From: G963422565 sp963422565
GTDB taxonomy: Bacteria > Pseudomonadota > Alphaproteobacteria > MPNO01
Assembly: GCA_963422565.1 (NCBI GenBank)
Contig: OY730228.1
Location: forward strand, 1,178,001-1,242,000
Direction: 5' to 3'
DNA length: 64,000 nucleotides
The notes beneath the pieces are model-generated. The model was not told the DNA's origin. It made no database searches and saw only the letters and a list, made by a program, of their open reading frames with translations. How positions within the stretch are numbered: the first letter of the stretch is position 1; each line of letters starts with the position of its first letter. Shown piece by piece: positions 50,529 to 59,197 of the stretch. The position numbers and the translations under genes were made by a program.

Positions 50529-52063
50529 ACGCCGCTCTCCGGCGCGCTTCGGCCTTCCAAGAGATAGCCGAACTTGCGTTTCGCACGGCGCGCGACCTCC
50601 TGCGTGGGCGCGTTGACCATCGGGAAGACATCCTTCCAGTGGAACGGCCGGCAGGCGTCGATCACGGCCCGGCTGTTGGTCATGTTGCCGGCTTCCTTCT
50701 CCCAGGGGGGGATCCGGGGATCGAGCGGCGTCGACCAGGCACCCTTGATGATGTCGATCGAGGTCGCCGGATCCGAGCGCGTGATCATCGCCCAGGTCAG
50801 CTCTTCCAGGTTCGAGACATCGATGTCCTCATCGGTGACGATCACGTATTTGCCGGCATAGGCGCCGACATGGCACATCGCCGCGCAATGCCCGGCCTGC
50901 TTCGCGTGGCCCGGGTAGCGCTGCTTGATCGCAACGGCAAGCAGCATCCGCGAGTTGCCGACCTCGTGCGCCCAGGCGGAGACGACATCGGGAACGCCCG
51001 CCTTCTCGATCGCGTCGCGCAGCATCGCCGAGCGGGTGACCGCCCGGTAGCGGCACATCTCGTCGGGCGGCCGCTGCGGCGGGCAGCCGAGGATGATCGG
51101 GTCGTTCCGGTGATAGACGGCCGAGACATGCATGACCGGCTCGTCGCGCATGTCCGAACCGTAATAGCCGGTCCATTCCCCGAACGGCCCTTCGGGCCGG
51201 CGCTCCATCGGGTCGACGAACCCCTCCAGCACGATCTCGGCGTCGGCGGGGAAAGGGATTCCGGTATGGCGCCCCTCGACGACATCGAGCGGCGCGCCCC
51301 GCATGGCGCCGACGACATCGTATTCGCAGACCCCCGGCGGCATCTCGGTGCAGGCCGCGAGGAAGGTCATGGGATCGCCGCCGATGACGATCACGGTCGG
51401 CATCCTCTCGCCGCGCGCGAGATATTTGTCGCGGTGCACCCGGCCGTGCTTGCCGGGCGAGATGTAGTAGCCGACGGTCTTCGCGTCCTGGACCATCACC
51501 CGATAGGTACCGAGATTCATCCAACCACTGTCGGGGTCGACAGTGACGTCGTAGCTGCCGGTGCCGATATAGCGGCCGCCGTCGTCCGGATGCCAGAGAG
51601 GCGCCGGGAAGCGGGTCAGGTCCAGCGCATCGCCTTCGAGCAGGTTCTCGGTGACCGGACCGTCGTCGACGACGCGATAAGGGATCGGTGCGATGTCCTT
51701 GAGTTGCTGCGCGTAATAGGCCTCCGAGAGCTCGGTCTTGCCGAGATCGGTCGGGAAGCCCAGCGTCATGTTCTTGCGCCTGCCGCCGAAGAAGTTGACC
51801 AGGACGCGGTATCCCGGCGGGAAGCCCTTGATGTCGTCGAAGACGATACAGTCGGCCTCGTCGGAATGCATGACGAGTTCGGCCGCCATGCCGATCTCCT
51901 CGTCGCTGTCCAGACCCTTGACGACCGTGACCTCTCCAAGCCGTTCGGCCTCGGCGAGCCATTCCCGCAGATCGCCGTAGGGCAGCACGGCCGCGACATT
52001 GCTGCCCGGCCCCGCCGTCGCGACGTCGATTTCGGCGATCGCCGTCCGTCCCGTCTCCGCCAT
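50525..52063 (-). CDS. UbiD-family (prenylated-FMN) decarboxylase
   Basis: 512 aa from ATG 52063 with a strong GAGGAGG site. Features: LREWLAEAERLGEVTVVKGLD (UbiD start), MNLGTYRVMVQDAKTVGYYISPGKHGRVHRDKY, VVIGGDPMTFLAACTEMPPGVCEYDVVGAMRG and the active-site segment GPFGEWTGYYG with the catalytic Glu. UbiD enzymes reversibly decarboxylate unsaturated or aromatic acids using prenyl-FMN; the UbiX partner is not in the window. Lies 26 bp after nadC on the same strand. Substrate not predictable, since it could act in aromatic degradation or a quinone route. Confidence 0.9.
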   Translation of the reverse strand: MAETGRTAIAEIDVATAGPGSNVAAVLPYGDLREWLAEAERLGEVTVVKGLDSDEEIGMAAELVMHSDEADCIVFDDIKGFPPGYRVLVNFFGGRRKNMTLGFPTDLGKTELSEAYYAQQLKDIAPIPYRVVDDGPVTENLLEGDALDLTRFPAPLWHPDDGGRYIGTGSYDVTVDPDSGWMNLGTYRVMVQDAKTVGYYISPGKHGRVHRDKYLARGERMPTVIVIGGDPMTFLAACTEMPPGVCEYDVVGAMRGAPLDVVEGRHTGIPFPADAEIVLEGFVDPMERRPEGPFGEWTGYYGSDMRDEPVMHVSAVYHRNDPIILGCPPQRPPDEMCRYRAVTRSAMLRDAIEKAGVPDVVSAWAHEVGNSRMLLAVAIKQRYPGHAKQAGHCAAMCHVGAYAGKYVIVTDEDIDVSNLEELTWAMITRSDPATSIDIIKGAWSTPLDPRIPPWEKEAGNMTNSRAVIDACRPFHWKDVFPMVNAPTQEVARRAKRKFGYLLEGRSAPESGV

Positions 52064-52089
52064 CGTTTCCTCCTCGTTCCGCAGCGCGC

Positions 52090-52971
52090 TCAGAGATCGA
52101 GCGAGACGTCGAGACCGATATCGGCGGCCGGCGCCGATTGGGTCATCCGCCCGACGGAGATGAAATCGACCCCGCTCTCCGCCTTCTCGCGGATGGTTTC
52201 CAGCGTGATGCCGCCCGAGGCCTCGAGCTGCGCGCGCCCGGCCACCAGCGCGGCGGCCTCGCGCATCGACGCCGCGTCCATGTTGTCGAGCATGATCACG
52301 TCGGCGGCGGCATCCGCGGCTTCCGCCACCTGGTCCAGCCGGTCGCACTCCACCTCGATCTTGGTCAGCGCCGGGGTCAGCGCCCTGGCACGGGCGACGG
52401 CGGCGGCGATCGACCCGCAGACGGCGATATGGTTGTCCTTGAGCATCAATCCGTCGTCGAGCCGGATGCGGTGGTTGCGCGCCCCCCCGACGCAGGCGGC
52501 ATATTTCGAGAGCGCGCGAAGCCCCGGTATCGTCTTCCGCGTGTCGATCAGCGTCGCCCCGGTTCCTTCGACCATCCGTGCGTAGGCGGCGGTCAGGGTC
52601 GCGATCCCGGTCAGGAACTGCAACAGGTTGAGGGCGGTGCGCTCGGCCGTCAGCAGACCGCGCGCCGGCCCGGCGATGCGGGCGAGCGCCGCGCCCGGCC
52701 CGGCGCGGGATCCGTCGGGAAGGAGTATCTCCGTCTCGCATTCGGGAACATGCTGCGCGAAGACCTCCATCGCCATTCCGATTCCGCAGACGGTGATCTC
52801 CTGGCGGGTATTGACTGCAAAGCGCGCGCGCGCTCCCGGCGGGATGAGGAACTCGGTCGTGATGTCGCCGCGCCCGATATCCTCGGCAAGCCAGGCCGCG
52901 ATAAGCCCCCGGCGTTCGGCGGCCGGCGGCAGCAGGCTCCGCAGATCGAGGTCTCGGGGTCGGGCGGGCAT
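52090..52971 (-). CDS. nadC: Quinolinate phosphoribosyltransferase (nicotinate-nucleotide pyrophosphorylase)
   Basis: 293 aa from ATG 52971. Typical NadC: WLAEDIGRGDITTEFLIP, ERTALNLLQFLTGIATLTAAYARMVEGTGATLIDTRKTIPGLRALSKYAACVGGARNHRIRLDDGLMLKDNHI and VDFISVGRMTQSAPAADIGLDV. The Arg/Lys/His residues in RKT, RNHR and KDNH bind the acidic substrates. Makes nicotinate mononucleotide from quinolinate and PRPP in NAD synthesis. nadA and nadB are not nearby; the gene is paired with a UbiD-like decarboxylase downstream. Confidence 0.95.
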   Translation of the reverse strand: MPARPRDLDLRSLLPPAAERRGLIAAWLAEDIGRGDITTEFLIPPGARARFAVNTRQEITVCGIGMAMEVFAQHVPECETEILLPDGSRAGPGAALARIAGPARGLLTAERTALNLLQFLTGIATLTAAYARMVEGTGATLIDTRKTIPGLRALSKYAACVGGARNHRIRLDDGLMLKDNHIAVCGSIAAAVARARALTPALTKIEVECDRLDQVAEAADAAADVIMLDNMDAASMREAAALVAGRAQLEASGGITLETIREKAESGVDFISVGRMTQSAPAADIGLDVSLDL

Positions 52972-53553
52972 CGTCGGGTCGAACGGTTCCGGCAAAGGAT
53001 CGCGAGGGCGCGCGGAGTCTATGCCATTCGTGCGGCCCGCGGAAAGTGGGGTTCGAAACCCACGCGCCGAAGGGCGTTCCCATCGCGCTTCCCGACCTCT
53101 CGAACCTTCGGGCGACGAAAGCCGACCTGCATCCGGCAGTCGGCCCGAGCGGCGCTTGAGCGACAGCGCCCGCCGCGCACTTGCGGAGACACTCCCGAAC
53201 CGCTGCGCGACTATAGTCGACATCGCCGCGCGGGGGTTCGTGAGCGGTCGCGGGCTTCGGCGAGGTATCGGGGATGACGATGCGTCGGATGTCGGCCCGG
53301 ACCCGCTGTCTCGCGCAACGAATGGCCGTACCCGACATGACGCGGCGGCACCCGCGGCAAGGTCTCCACCGAAACCTCCCCGTCTCGCGCGCCGCCTCCC
53401 GCCGTCCGTTCGGCGGAAACGACATCGGCACGTCCCTATCCTCGTCCATCCCCCGGAATCTCGTCGCCACGACCGGACCCGACATCCGGAACCCGAAACC
53501 ATGTCGACGCTCATGCGCCCTGCCTCCTCCGGTGAGAGGATGGGTCCGCGCGC
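52972..53553. other. 582-bp region between accB and nadC, no gene seen
   Basis: Where accC usually follows accB there is no coding sequence resembling biotin carboxylase (no NRGEIA start). An imperfect inverted repeat GTGGGG-TTCG-AAACCCAC is at about 53047-53064. Open frames exist but have shadow-like composition. Confidence 0.5.
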
Positions 53554-53976
53554 TTATTCGAGGATGATCAGCACTTCGCCGTACTCCACCGGTGTCGTAT
53601 CGGCGACGAGCACGCGCATGACCCTGCCCGCGCGTGGCGCGCGGATCGGATTGAAGGTCTTCATCGCCTCGATCAGAAGCAGGGTCTGGCCCTCCGTCAC
53701 CACGTCCCCGGGGCGCACGAAGGGCGCCGCGCCAGGTTCGGGCGACACATAGACGGTGCCGACCATCGGCGCGGTCACCGCGTCTTCCGGGGCATGATCG
53801 TCCGACGCCTCGACCTCGACCGCCGCTGCGAGCGCCGGGGACGCTGCCGCCGGCGCGCCCGCGCCGGCGCGGGCGATCCGGATGCGGAGATCGCCCTCGG
53901 AATATTCGATCTCGCCGAGCCCGGTCTCCTGAAGGAGGGCAGCCAGACGGCGGATCAGCGCCTCGTCGACCCCCAC
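53554..53976 (-). CDS. accB: Biotin carboxyl carrier protein of acetyl-CoA carboxylase
   Basis: 140 aa. N-terminal helix IRRLAALLQETGLGEIEYSEGDLRIRIAR, an Ala/Pro linker, then the biotinyl domain with EAMKT (biotinylated K106). APMVGTVYVSPEPGAAPFVRPGDVVTEGQTLLLIEAMKTFNPIRAPRAG is close to the AccB consensus. Carries the carboxylated biotin in fatty acid synthesis. aroQ is 3 bp upstream as usual in proteobacteria, but accC does not follow. Confidence 0.93.
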   Translation of the reverse strand: MGVDEALIRRLAALLQETGLGEIEYSEGDLRIRIARAGAGAPAAASPALAAAVEVEASDDHAPEDAVTAPMVGTVYVSPEPGAAPFVRPGDVVTEGQTLLLIEAMKTFNPIRAPRAGRVMRVLVADTTPVEYGEVLIILE

Positions 53977-53979
53977 CGA

Positions 53980-54438
53980 TCAGGTCCCACCGTCTGCAGC
54001 GCTGCACGCCAGGCGCGTCGCCGCCTCGATCGCGAGTTCATAGCCGAGGCTCCCGAAGCCGCAGATCAGCCCCGCGGCGACCGGGGAGACATGGCTATGC
54101 CGGCGAAACGGCTCGCGCGCCGCCAGATTCGAGAGATGCAGCTCGATCGCCGGAATCCCGCACGCCTTCAGCGCGTCCCTCAACGCGATCGACGTATGGG
54201 TATAGGCCGCGGGGTTGATGACGATCGCGTCATGGGCGCCGTCCGCGCCCTGGATCCAGTCGACGAGAACGCCTTCGTGATTCGTCTGGCGGAAATCGAG
54301 CGTCGCGCCAAGCGCATCGGCTTTCGCCCTGCACGCGGCCTCGATCTCCGCAAGCGTCCGGCGGCCGTAGATGTCGGGTTCCCGGGTCCCGAGCAGGTTG
54401 AGATTGGGGCCGTTCAGAACGAGGATCCGTGCCGTCAC
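53980..54438 (-). CDS. aroQ: 3-dehydroquinate dehydratase, type II
   Basis: 152 aa. LVLNGPNLNLLGTREPDIYG (opening with the conserved Arg), RQTNHEGVLVDWIQ (catalytic His region), IVINPAAYTHTSIALRDAL and IELHLSNLAAREPFRRHSHVSP, then GFGSLGYELAI. All active-site residues of the dodecameric type II family are present, including the Tyr loop as IYGRR. Shikimate pathway. Overlaps nothing; accB begins 3 bp after it. Confidence 0.95.
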   Translation of the reverse strand: MTARILVLNGPNLNLLGTREPDIYGRRTLAEIEAACRAKADALGATLDFRQTNHEGVLVDWIQGADGAHDAIVINPAAYTHTSIALRDALKACGIPAIELHLSNLAAREPFRRHSHVSPVAAGLICGFGSLGYELAIEAATRLACSAADGGT

Positions 54439-54595
54439 GCCGATCCGCCTTTCCCGCCTCCGGATGGCTCCGCGTTATAGGACCGGGCGGTCGCCGCCGC
54501 AATCCGGCGTCCTGGCGGGCGCTTTACAGCCCGCCGCAGCGGCATTATCACCAGCCGCCCCGCAGACCGGCGGTTGCGAGGCTCCGAGAGCGGCG

Positions 54596-55726
54596 GTGAG
54601 CAGCAAGATCGCGAAATTCCTGGCCGAGAAGCGGCCGCCGACGCCATGCCTGGTGGTAGATCTCGACATCGTCGAGGCGAACTACCGGTCGTTGCGCCGA
54701 GCGCTTCCGGATGCGGAGATCTACTATGCGGTGAAGGCCAATCCGGCCTCTCCGGTGCTCGGTCTGCTCGACCGGCTGGGCTCCCGTTTCGACACCGCGA
54801 GCATCCACGAGATCGAGCGTTGCCGCGCGCTCGGCATCGACCCAGGCCGTATGGCATTCGGCAGCACCATCAAGAAGGAGCGCGATATCGGGGCCGCCTT
54901 CGCCATGGGAGTCGACATCTACGCCTTCGACTGCGAGGCGGAGTTGGCCAAGATCGGGCGGGCGGCGCCGGGCGCACGGGTGCTGTGCCGCATTCTGACC
55001 GACGGGGCGGGCGCGGATTGGCCGTTGTCGCTGAAGTTCGGCTGCCCGGTCGGCATGGCGATCGACCTGCTGCGGCGCGCGCCGTCGCTCGGGCTCGCAC
55101 CCCATGGGGTGTCCTTTCATGTCGGCTCGCAGCAGCGCGACGTCACGCGATGGGATCTCGCGCTCGGACGGGTCGAGGCGATCTTCGCCGAGCTGGCGCG
55201 GTCGGGAATCGAACTCGAAACGGTCAATCTTGGCGGCGGGTTTCCCGCGCGCTACCGCCAGAGCACGGCGCCGGTCGACGCCTACGGCGAAGCGATCATG
55301 GCCTTCATGCGCCGGCATTTTCGCAACGGCCTGCCGCGAATCATGGTGGAGCCGGGCCGCGGCATCTCGGGCGACGCCGGAATACTGCAGTCCGAAGTCG
55401 TGCTGATCTCGCGCAAGGGTGAGGCCGACCACAGACGCTGGATATATCTCGACATCGGCCGGTTCGGCGGTCTTCCCGAGGTGCTGGACGAGGCGATCCG
55501 GTATCGCTTGCGGACGCCGCGGGACGGTGGTCCGACCGGCCCCGTGGTGATCGCGGGTCCGACCTGCGACGAGGTAGATGTGCTCTACGACCGGGCGGGT
55601 TACGAACTGCCGCTCGACCTCCGGATCGGCGACCGGGTCGAGATCCTGAGCGCGGGCGCCTACACGACGACCTATGCGTCGGTGGGGTTCAACGGCTTTC
55701 CGCCCCTCGAGGAACACTATATCTGA
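54596..55726 (+). CDS. Ornithine/arginine-type group III PLP decarboxylase
   Basis: 376 aa from a GTG at 54596. LVVDLDIVEANYRSLRRALPDAEIYYAVKANPASPVL carries the PLP lysine K47. HVGSQ, VNLGGGFPARY and VEPGRGISGDAGI (phosphate binding) follow, then the GPTCDEVDVLY Cys and GAYTTTYASVGFNGF. This is the eukaryotic-like (alanine-racemase fold) ornithine decarboxylase group, used in alphaproteobacteria for putrescine. It is divergent from aroQ. Lysine or carboxynorspermidine specificity is possible but the DAP decarboxylase motifs are not matched. Confidence 0.9.
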   Translation: MSSKIAKFLAEKRPPTPCLVVDLDIVEANYRSLRRALPDAEIYYAVKANPASPVLGLLDRLGSRFDTASIHEIERCRALGIDPGRMAFGSTIKKERDIGAAFAMGVDIYAFDCEAELAKIGRAAPGARVLCRILTDGAGADWPLSLKFGCPVGMAIDLLRRAPSLGLAPHGVSFHVGSQQRDVTRWDLALGRVEAIFAELARSGIELETVNLGGGFPARYRQSTAPVDAYGEAIMAFMRRHFRNGLPRIMVEPGRGISGDAGILQSEVVLISRKGEADHRRWIYLDIGRFGGLPEVLDEAIRYRLRTPRDGGPTGPVVIAGPTCDEVDVLYDRAGYELPLDLRIGDRVEILSAGAYTTTYASVGFNGFPPLEEHYI

Positions 55727-55738
55727 GGGGCGCCGGGG

Positions 55739-56479
55739 CTAGTTCGCCGCCGCCCGCGCTTCCGCGACCAGTCGCTTCATCGTCTCGAGGTCGCGCCCGC
55801 CGCGCAGCAAGCGGTCGCCGACGAGGAAGCTCGGCGTTCCGTCGAGCCGCAGCGCTTTGGCGATCTCGGCCGTTCGGGCAATGACTCGCGAAATCTCCGG
55901 GGCTTCCATGTCGCGCCGAAGCCTCTCGACATCGAGGCCGATCCGCGCGGCCTTCTGCAGCACCACGGCCTCGGAGAGCCGGCCCCCGCCCATCAGCGCG
56001 TCGTGGAACGCGGCATATTTGCCCTGGGCGCGGGCCGCCAGCGCCGCCCTGGCGGCATAGACCGATTCGGGGCCGAGGATCGGCCATTCCTTGTAGACGA
56101 ACCGAACCCCGCGATCGTCCTCGAGAAGGCGGGTAACGATCGGGTGCACCCGGCGGCAGACGCCGCAGCGATAGTCGAAGAACTCGACAACCGTCACGTC
56201 GCCCTTCGGGTTTCCGCCGACCGGGATGTCCCGGCTGTCGAACAGCTCCCTGCGGTTGCGCCGGATCTCCGCCTGAACGGCGCGGCGCTCCTCGGCCTCG
56301 CGACGGGCCTCGAGCGCGGTCAGCGCTCTCTCGACGACCTCCGGGTTGCGGACGAGATAGTCCTCGATCACGGCCTCGATCGCGCGGCGCTGCTCAGGGG
56401 TCGGCTCCGCCGCGGCGAGGTGCGCAGAAGGCAGGACCACGAAAGCGAGCATGGGCAGGAGGAAACTGACACGGGGCAT
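55739..56479 (-). CDS. DsbA-family periplasmic thiol oxidoreductase
   Basis: 246 aa with signal peptide (MPRVSFLLPMLAFVVLPSAHLAAAEP). An N-terminal helical oligomerisation segment (about 27-80, EQRRAIEAVIEDYLVRNPEVVERALTALEARREAEERR) precedes the thioredoxin fold with active site C105-G-V-C108 and cis-Pro GTPSFLVGDRLL. This layout (com1/ScsC-like) is typical of the alphaproteobacterial DsbA-like oxidase/isomerase lineage. The M48 protease gene is 59 bp upstream on the same strand. Confidence 0.88.
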   Translation of the reverse strand: MPRVSFLLPMLAFVVLPSAHLAAAEPTPEQRRAIEAVIEDYLVRNPEVVERALTALEARREAEERRAVQAEIRRNRRELFDSRDIPVGGNPKGDVTVVEFFDYRCGVCRRVHPIVTRLLEDDRGVRFVYKEWPILGPESVYAARAALAARAQGKYAAFHDALMGGGRLSEAVVLQKAARIGLDVERLRRDMEAPEISRVIARTAEIAKALRLDGTPSFLVGDRLLRGGRDLETMKRLVAEARAAAN

Positions 56480-56538
56480 GGCGGGCTTCTCCGTAGTACC
56501 GAAACGATCCGAGGCTGCGGCCCTGTCGGAGGCTGCGT

Positions 56539-57915
56539 CTAGCGATCCTTATCGTCCGACTTCCCGTGCATGGCGATCAGGTCCTCGGCCCTGAGCCAGC
56601 CGGGCGAGTCGCGTTTCAGAAGGTGCTGCGCCCGCTTCGCCATCCGCACCGCGTTCTCGGGAGCCCCGGTCCTGAGGGCGTATTCGGCCGATGCCAAGGC
56701 CGCTTCGCCTTCCTCGCCGAGCCTTCCATGCGCTGCAGCGGCCAGCCGCCAGGCGAGGCTTATGCCGTGTTCGTCCCGCCGGGCGATCCGCAGATGCTTC
56801 AGCGCGGTCGGCAACAGACCGTCGTTATTCGATTCGATCTGCGCATGGGCGAGCCCGACACGGAGCAGCGGCGCCTCAGGCCGCAGCGAGACCGCCTTCT
56901 CGTAATGGGGAAGCGCCGCCTCGATCCGTCCGCTCTCGAACAGGATCTGTCCCATCAGCTCGCGAAAATAGGCATCGTCGGGATGCGCGGCGATCAGAGC
57001 TGCCGCCGCGTCGACCGCATCCTGGATCTCCGTCTTTCGATAGAGCGCGATGGCGCGGGCGTAGCGGGCGGCGAGCCGCGCGTCGGAGGCCGGGTACTTG
57101 CGCAGGACCCGATCCGGCGGCGCCGTGAACCCGTCGAGCTTGGCGACCAGCCGTTCATGGAGGCCGGCGAGCGCAGGGGAGATCGGCGCGTCGGAAAAAT
57201 CCGAGCGCCGAATATGGTCGCGGAGGAAGTCGACCCGTTCGAAGGTCGGCGGATGGGTGGTCTGGTAGGTGATCGCCCGCGCATCCTCTCGGCTGAGCAG
57301 CAGCGCACGCCGCCTGTCGAGATGTTCGAGGATTTCGAGCAGCCCCCGCGAGGAGATCCCGGCCCTGTCAAGATAGGACACCGCCGCTCGGTCGGCCGCC
57401 TGCTCCTGCGCGCGGCTGAAGGCCAGGAGCCGGCGGTCGACCAGACTCGCCCCGGTGACCGCCCCCGCGATCGCCACGTCGGACCGTCCCGACAAGACGC
57501 CGAGTGCGACCGCCGCGATCGTCGTCAGCATCGCCGGGGTCCGAGCCTTGTACAGCATGGCATCCAGTTGCGACAGGTGGCCACCGGAGATATGGCCGAG
57601 CTCGTGCGCGATCACCCCGATGAGCTGGCCGGGATGCCGGGTCGTCCGCAGCAGTTCCGTCGTCAGGAAAAGATGCCGCCCGCTCGACACGAACGCGTTG
57701 GGCACATCGGAGCGGATCAGATGGACGCGAACGGAGCCCGCCGGCAGCCCCGCCGCCCGCAGGACTGGCTTCGCATACAGGTGGATGGTATCCTCGACCT
57801 CGGCGTCGTAGATCTGGACGGTGCGGCTTGCCCCGCTCGCCGCTCCGAGCGGCGCCAGCATCAGGATCGCCGTCCCGAGCGACATCGCCTGACGCGCAAA
57901 GCGGACAATTGCCAT
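56539..57915 (-). CDS. M48-family metalloprotease with C-terminal TPR (BepA/YfgC-like)
   Basis: 458 aa with an N-terminal signal segment. The zinc motif is H104-E105-x2-H108 (GVIAHELGHISGGH), with the third ligand in REQEAADRAAVSYLD (Glu, read AQEQAADR). The C-terminal third has TPR-like helices (AALPHYEKAVSLRPEAPLLRVGLAHAQIE). The E. coli homologue BepA assists outer-membrane protein assembly, notably LptD, and removes misfolded forms. Periplasmic. Shares direction with the DsbA-like gene, so a periplasmic folding unit is plausible. Confidence 0.9.
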   Translation of the reverse strand: MAIVRFARQAMSLGTAILMLAPLGAASGASRTVQIYDAEVEDTIHLYAKPVLRAAGLPAGSVRVHLIRSDVPNAFVSSGRHLFLTTELLRTTRHPGQLIGVIAHELGHISGGHLSQLDAMLYKARTPAMLTTIAAVALGVLSGRSDVAIAGAVTGASLVDRRLLAFSRAQEQAADRAAVSYLDRAGISSRGLLEILEHLDRRRALLLSREDARAITYQTTHPPTFERVDFLRDHIRRSDFSDAPISPALAGLHERLVAKLDGFTAPPDRVLRKYPASDARLAARYARAIALYRKTEIQDAVDAAAALIAAHPDDAYFRELMGQILFESGRIEAALPHYEKAVSLRPEAPLLRVGLAHAQIESNNDGLLPTALKHLRIARRDEHGISLAWRLAAAAHGRLGEEGEAALASAEYALRTGAPENAVRMAKRAQHLLKRDSPGWLRAEDLIAMHGKSDDKDR

Positions 57916-58021
57916 GAAATTCCCTCGTTCGGTCGAGCCTAGGGCGCGGTCCGGCGACGGTCAAACGACGATCGCGTCGCCGTGCGCCGATCTCCGCGCG
58001 ACGGGCACGTAAGACCGAGTC

Positions 58022-59179
58022 ATGGTCCTCAAGCGCGCCCGGCGGGGGATTGTCCCGCCCTTCGTCGTCATGGACATCATGAACGCGGCCATCGCCCGGG
58101 AACAGGCGGGCGATGACATCCTGCATCTCGAGATCGGCCAGCCCGCGACGCCGGCGCCGTCGGGAGTACGCGCGGTGGCGGCGCGCGCGCTGGAGGCGGA
58201 CGCGCTGGGCTACACCGCCGCCACCGGGATCCCGCATCTCAGGGAGCGGATCGCGGCGCATTACGCGGATCGTTACGGCGTCGCCGTCGATCCCCGGCAG
58301 GTCGTGGTGACGACCGGGTCTTCGGGGGGCTTCGTTCTCGCCTTCCTCGCCGCCTTCGACGCCGGAGACCGCGTCGCTCTCGCCGAGCCCGGCTACCCCG
58401 CCTACAGGAACATGATGATGGCGCTCGGGATCGAGCCGGTCCCGCTGCCGCTCGACCATGAGGACGGGTATCGGCTGACCTCGGCGCATCTCGACGCGGT
58501 GTCGGGCCCGCTCGACGGGTTGATCGTCGCCAGCCCGGCGAACCCCACCGGTACGATGCTCGACCGCCGGGCTCTCGGGGAGCTGGTCACCTATTGCCGG
58601 GACCGCGGCCTCCGCCTGATCTCGGACGAGATCTATCACGGGATCGCCTATTCCGGGCCGGCGGATACGGTGCTGGACCTCACCGACGAGGCGGTGATCG
58701 TCAACGGCTTCTCGAAATATTTCTCGATGACGGGCTGGCGGATCGGCTGGCTGGTGGCGCCGGAAGATCTCCTGAGGCCGATCGAGTGCCTTGCCCAGAA
58801 TCTCTTCATATCGGCCCCTACCCTGTCCCAGCACGCGGCGTCCGCCGTCTTCGATTCCGCGGCGGAACTCGATGACAATGTCGCGCGCTATGCCCGCAAC
58901 CGGGCGGTGCTGCTCTCCGGCCTGCACGAGGCGGGGTTCGACCGGCTCGCGCCCGCGGACGGCGCGTTCTACATCTATGCCGACATAGGCGGGCTCGGTC
59001 TCGACAGCGACCGGCTCTGCGACCGGCTGCTCACCGAAGCCGGGATCGCGCTCGCGCCCGGTCGCGACTTCGATCCGCGCAGAGGCCGCGACTTCGTTCG
59101 GCTGTCCTTCGCCGGGTCGACCGAAGATATGCGGGAGGCAATCGCGCGACTGGCGCGCTGGCTGGGGCGCGATCGGTAG
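58022..59179 (+). CDS. Pyridoxal-phosphate aminotransferase, class I/II
   Basis: 385 aa. GYTAATGIPHLRERIAAHY, TTGSSGGFVLAFLAAFDAGDRVALAEPGYPAYRNMM, ASPANPTGTML and the PLP lysine K232 in VNGFSKYFSMTGWRIGWLVAP are class I signatures, and the Arg binding the substrate carboxylate is in VRLSFAGS. The start is divergent from the M48 protease gene. A valine-pyruvate/aspartate-type activity is likely; the exact substrate is unknown. It converges with rne, with only 18 bp between the stops. Confidence 0.9.
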   Translation: MVLKRARRGIVPPFVVMDIMNAAIAREQAGDDILHLEIGQPATPAPSGVRAVAARALEADALGYTAATGIPHLRERIAAHYADRYGVAVDPRQVVVTTGSSGGFVLAFLAAFDAGDRVALAEPGYPAYRNMMMALGIEPVPLPLDHEDGYRLTSAHLDAVSGPLDGLIVASPANPTGTMLDRRALGELVTYCRDRGLRLISDEIYHGIAYSGPADTVLDLTDEAVIVNGFSKYFSMTGWRIGWLVAPEDLLRPIECLAQNLFISAPTLSQHAASAVFDSAAELDDNVARYARNRAVLLSGLHEAGFDRLAPADGAFYIYADIGGLGLDSDRLCDRLLTEAGIALAPGRDFDPRRGRDFVRLSFAGSTEDMREAIARLARWLGRDR

Positions 59180-59197
59180 CCCCCGCGCGCCGAGCCG

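Noticed and set aside
53200..53514. Open frame on the minus strand between accB and nadC with a good GGAGGAGG site at its start
   Set aside because: The translated sequence is Arg-rich low complexity and runs in frame into nadC; no family similarity to biotin carboxylase or anything else.
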